Below the pieces are notes generated by a model that made no database searches, was not told where the DNA came from, and saw only the letters and a list, made by a program, of their open reading frames with translations. Of a stretch of 64,000 bases of DNA, positions 62,442 to 64,000 are shown one piece after another. The DNA comes from Paucimonas lemoignei (lineage in GTDB: Bacteria; Pseudomonadota; Gammaproteobacteria; Pseudomonadales; Pseudomonadaceae): NCBI GenBank assembly GCA_900475325.1, contig LS483371.1, positions 2,232,001 to 2,296,000 on the forward strand, given 5' to 3'. The stretch's first letter is position 1; the number at the start of each line of letters is the position of its first letter. A program made the position numbers and the translations under genes.

Positions 62442-63250
62442 CAGCGATCCCTCACTGCACGCAGGAATTTGATCACGCGATCATGTGTCGGCGATCGCAT
62501 GACGTCCACACTTGGGCCTTGCTCAATGATTCTGCCATCTGCCATGACCACCACGCGGTCGGACACCGTCTCTGCGAAGTGCATCTCATGAGTCACCACG
62601 ATCATCGACATGCCCTCGCGTGCCAATTCTTTCATGACGGCCAACACCTCCAGACCCAGTTCCGGATCGAGCGCCGAAGTTGGTTCGTCGAAAAGCATCA
62701 GTTCGGGTTCCAACGCCAGGGCGCGGGCAATTGCTATGCGCTGCTGCTGGCCGCCCGAACACCGTGACGGATAAAGTCTGGCCTTATCCGCCAGGCCGAC
62801 GCGATCGAGTAGCTGCATGGATCGCGCGTCTGCTTCCTTCCAGGAGCGTCCCATAGTCCTGACCTGGGCGAGACTGACGTTCTGCAACACGGTCATGTGA
62901 GGAAAAAGATTGAACGACTGGAAGACCATTCCGATTCTTCGACGCAGCTTGAGTAATTCTGCACGCGGCACGGGCTTTTCAGCGTCAATAACCATGTCAT
63001 CCATGGCGACTCTGCCCTTGGTGGGAGGCTCCAGTTGATTGATACAGCGAAGCAGGGTGCTTTTACCGGAGCCACTCGGCCCGATGATCGCTACCACCTC
63101 ACCCTTTGCCATTTCAAAGGTCACGTCTTTCAGAATCTCGTATGGCCCGAAATTCTTGTACAGAGACTCGACCTTTAAAAAAGGTATTGCTGGCTGTGCG
63201 GCGGGGACCGAGGAGAGTGAAAGTTTTGTCGCTACGCTCATTTTGCTCAT
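62441..63250 (-). CDS. Amino-acid ABC transporter ATP-binding protein
   Basis: A 269-residue ABC ATPase of the polar amino acid group (HisP/GlnQ-like). Walker A is GPSGSGKSTLLRC, the signature is CSGGQQQRIAIARAL, Walker B is MLFDEPTSALDPELG, and the switch His is in VVTHEMHFAE. The N-terminus has a 25-residue extension before the core. Starts at 63250 and 63241 are both possible. It follows the M24 gene after 52 bases in the same direction. Confidence 0.9.
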   Translation of the reverse strand: MSKMSVATKLSLSSVPAAQPAIPFLKVESLYKNFGPYEILKDVTFEMAKGEVVAIIGPSGSGKSTLLRCINQLEPPTKGRVAMDDMVIDAEKPVPRAELLKLRRRIGMVFQSFNLFPHMTVLQNVSLAQVRTMGRSWKEADARSMQLLDRVGLADKARLYPSRCSGGQQQRIAIARALALEPELMLFDEPTSALDPELGLEVLAVMKELAREGMSMIVVTHEMHFAETVSDRVVVMADGRIIEQGPSVDVMRSPTHDRVIKFLRAVRDR

Positions 63251-63302
63251 CCTGTTCGGTTATTGAGGGACTGCACTTATCTGCAGAGTGCAGAAGTCTC
63301 TC

Positions 63303-64000
63303 TTAACGATAGGTATCGACCAGTGGTGTACTGGAAAGCTTGACCGCTCCGTTGGCAGTAATAAGCACTTGCTCCTCCAGTTTGACACCCTCGCGGCCGC
63401 CATCCTCCCCGATATAACTTTCAACCGAGACGACCATGTTCTCTTGAAATACACCGTCGTAGCCCCACTCCGAAAAATCCACGGCATATGCCACGCTTGG
63501 ATATTCATCCACCAGGCCTACTCCGTGCAGCATCATCATGTAGCGGTTGTGCTGGTATTTATGCGGTACCGGCCAGCATTGTTCGGCGAAGTCACGAAAC
63601 GTCAGCCCGGGTTGCAACAGCCCGATATTGTGGCTGATTTGATCGGAGGCAGTCGCCATCAGAGAACGCTGGTAACCGGTAGGCGATTTTCCTGGACACA
63701 CAAAACTGCGCGAGATATCCGATAGATAGCCGCCCGGGCCGACCATATCGGTATCGAAACAAACCATTTCCCCTGCTTCGATGACTTTGTCCGTAGCGTC
63801 TTGAAACCAGGGGTTGGTGCGATGGCCCGAGCTTAGAAGGCGGCTTTCAGCCCACTCGCCACCCTGTGCGACGTTGGTGCCATGCATGATGCTCCAGAGC
63901 TGATTCTCTGTGATACCTGGGGCCAAGCTGGCTCTCATCCGGGCAATGGCGAGATCGCATACGCCCATTGACACTCTATGGCTCTGAATCTCTTCAGCGG
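63303..64000 (-). CDS. M24 (creatinase/aminopeptidase fold) protein, DddP-like, N-terminus outside the window
   Basis: The frame is open through the last base, so only the C-terminal 232 residues or so are present. It is the pita-bread domain of family M24. Metal ligands are visible in order: two Asp in MVCFDTDMVGPGGYLSDISRSF, His in MMMLHGVGLVDEYP, Glu in VSVESYIGEDGG and Glu in LEEQVLIT. The strings ENQLWSIMHGTNVAQGGEWAES, RLLSSGHRTNPWFQ and HGVGLVDEYPSVAYA resemble DddP, the DMSP lyase of marine bacteria, more than proline dipeptidases. Many M24 proteins remain uncharacterised, so function is open. It leads an ABC importer operon. Confidence 0.78.
   Translation of the reverse strand, partial: AEEIQSHRVSMGVCDLAIARMRASLAPGITENQLWSIMHGTNVAQGGEWAESRLLSSGHRTNPWFQDATDKVIEAGEMVCFDTDMVGPGGYLSDISRSFVCPGKSPTGYQRSLMATASDQISHNIGLLQPGLTFRDFAEQCWPVPHKYQHNRYMMMLHGVGLVDEYPSVAYAVDFSEWGYDGVFQENMVVSVESYIGEDGGREGVKLEEQVLITANGAVKLSSTPLVDTYR

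Noticed and set aside
63303..64000. A clear assignment of the M24 protein as a DMSP lyase
   Set aside because: Only the C-terminal part is visible and M24 members with different substrates share these motifs.
1..64000. tRNA, rRNA, insertion sequence or prophage genes
   Set aside because: I looked for cloverleaf ends, transposase motifs and phage structural or lysis genes and saw none.

Overview
The window is chromosomal DNA from a Pseudomonas of the P. fluorescens/P. syringae side of the genus. The strongest pointers are the cmaX-crfX-cmpX-sigX-oprF block (about 47.4-51.4 kb), rmf placed between pyrD and rlmL, the GntR-prpB-prpC-acnD-prpF methylcitrate operon next to ppsR/ppsA, and many Pseudomonas-type REP palindromes. 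I see no rRNA, tRNA, CRISPR array, insertion sequence or prophage. Both window edges cut genes.

Layout. 0-9.6 kb: small accessory and signalling genes (DUF2986-like end, GNAT acetyltransferase, isochorismatase-like hydrolase, lipoprotein, diguanylate cyclase, hybrid histidine kinase, two small unknown proteins, UV damage endonuclease, MocR-type regulator, YghU glutathione transferase). 9.8-11.3 kb: fetA/fetB exporter. 11.4-16.8 kb: an envelope/lipid A remodelling locus with a ColR/PmrA-like regulator and eptA on one strand, and a membrane histidine phosphatase, two PAP2 phosphatases and a lipoprotein on the other. 16.9-19.3 kb: carboxyspermidine decarboxylase and dehydrogenase (alternative spermidine pathway). 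19.4-20.1 kb: a non-coding repeat element with long inverted arms. 20.2-23.4 kb: a GGDEF-EAL receptor overlapping a PhnD-like binding protein. 23.7-27.9 kb: a cell-surface-signalling iron uptake unit (FecI-like sigma, FecR-like regulator, TonB receptor). 28.0-30.8 kb: two MFS transporters. 31.0-31.65 kb: a tandem array of about 219-bp units built from two REP types. 31.7-34.8 kb: a tight three-gene operon of an ATP-grasp ligase, a membrane pseudo-transglutaminase and a secreted retropepsin-like protein, the best candidate for a poorly described system. 35.1-42.3 kb: propionate catabolism by the methylcitrate cycle (acnD/prpF variant). 42.3-45.7 kb: divergent ppsR and ppsA, which turn pyruvate into PEP. 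45.8-51.4 kb: alpha/beta hydrolase, rraA and the SigX/OprF envelope-stress block. 51.7-55.9 kb: pyrD, rmf, rlmL. 56-58.3 kb: dacB with an apparent frameshift, an inverted truncated yggL copy, and yggL. 58.6-64 kb: HAD phosphatase, TetR regulator, polar amino-acid-type ABC importer and a DddP-like M24 enzyme cut by the window end.

Links between parts: methylcitrate-cycle pyruvate feeds PpsA, whose leader carries a Crc/Hfq-type A-rich motif. PrpR probably controls itself and the prp operon through GTCGACA palindromes. The eptA and phosphatase divergent promoters share a TTTTTCAC core that suits the adjacent ColR-like regulator. The FecI-like sigma gene has a good Fur box. REP palindromes sit in most intergenic spaces, including every gap inside the prp operon.
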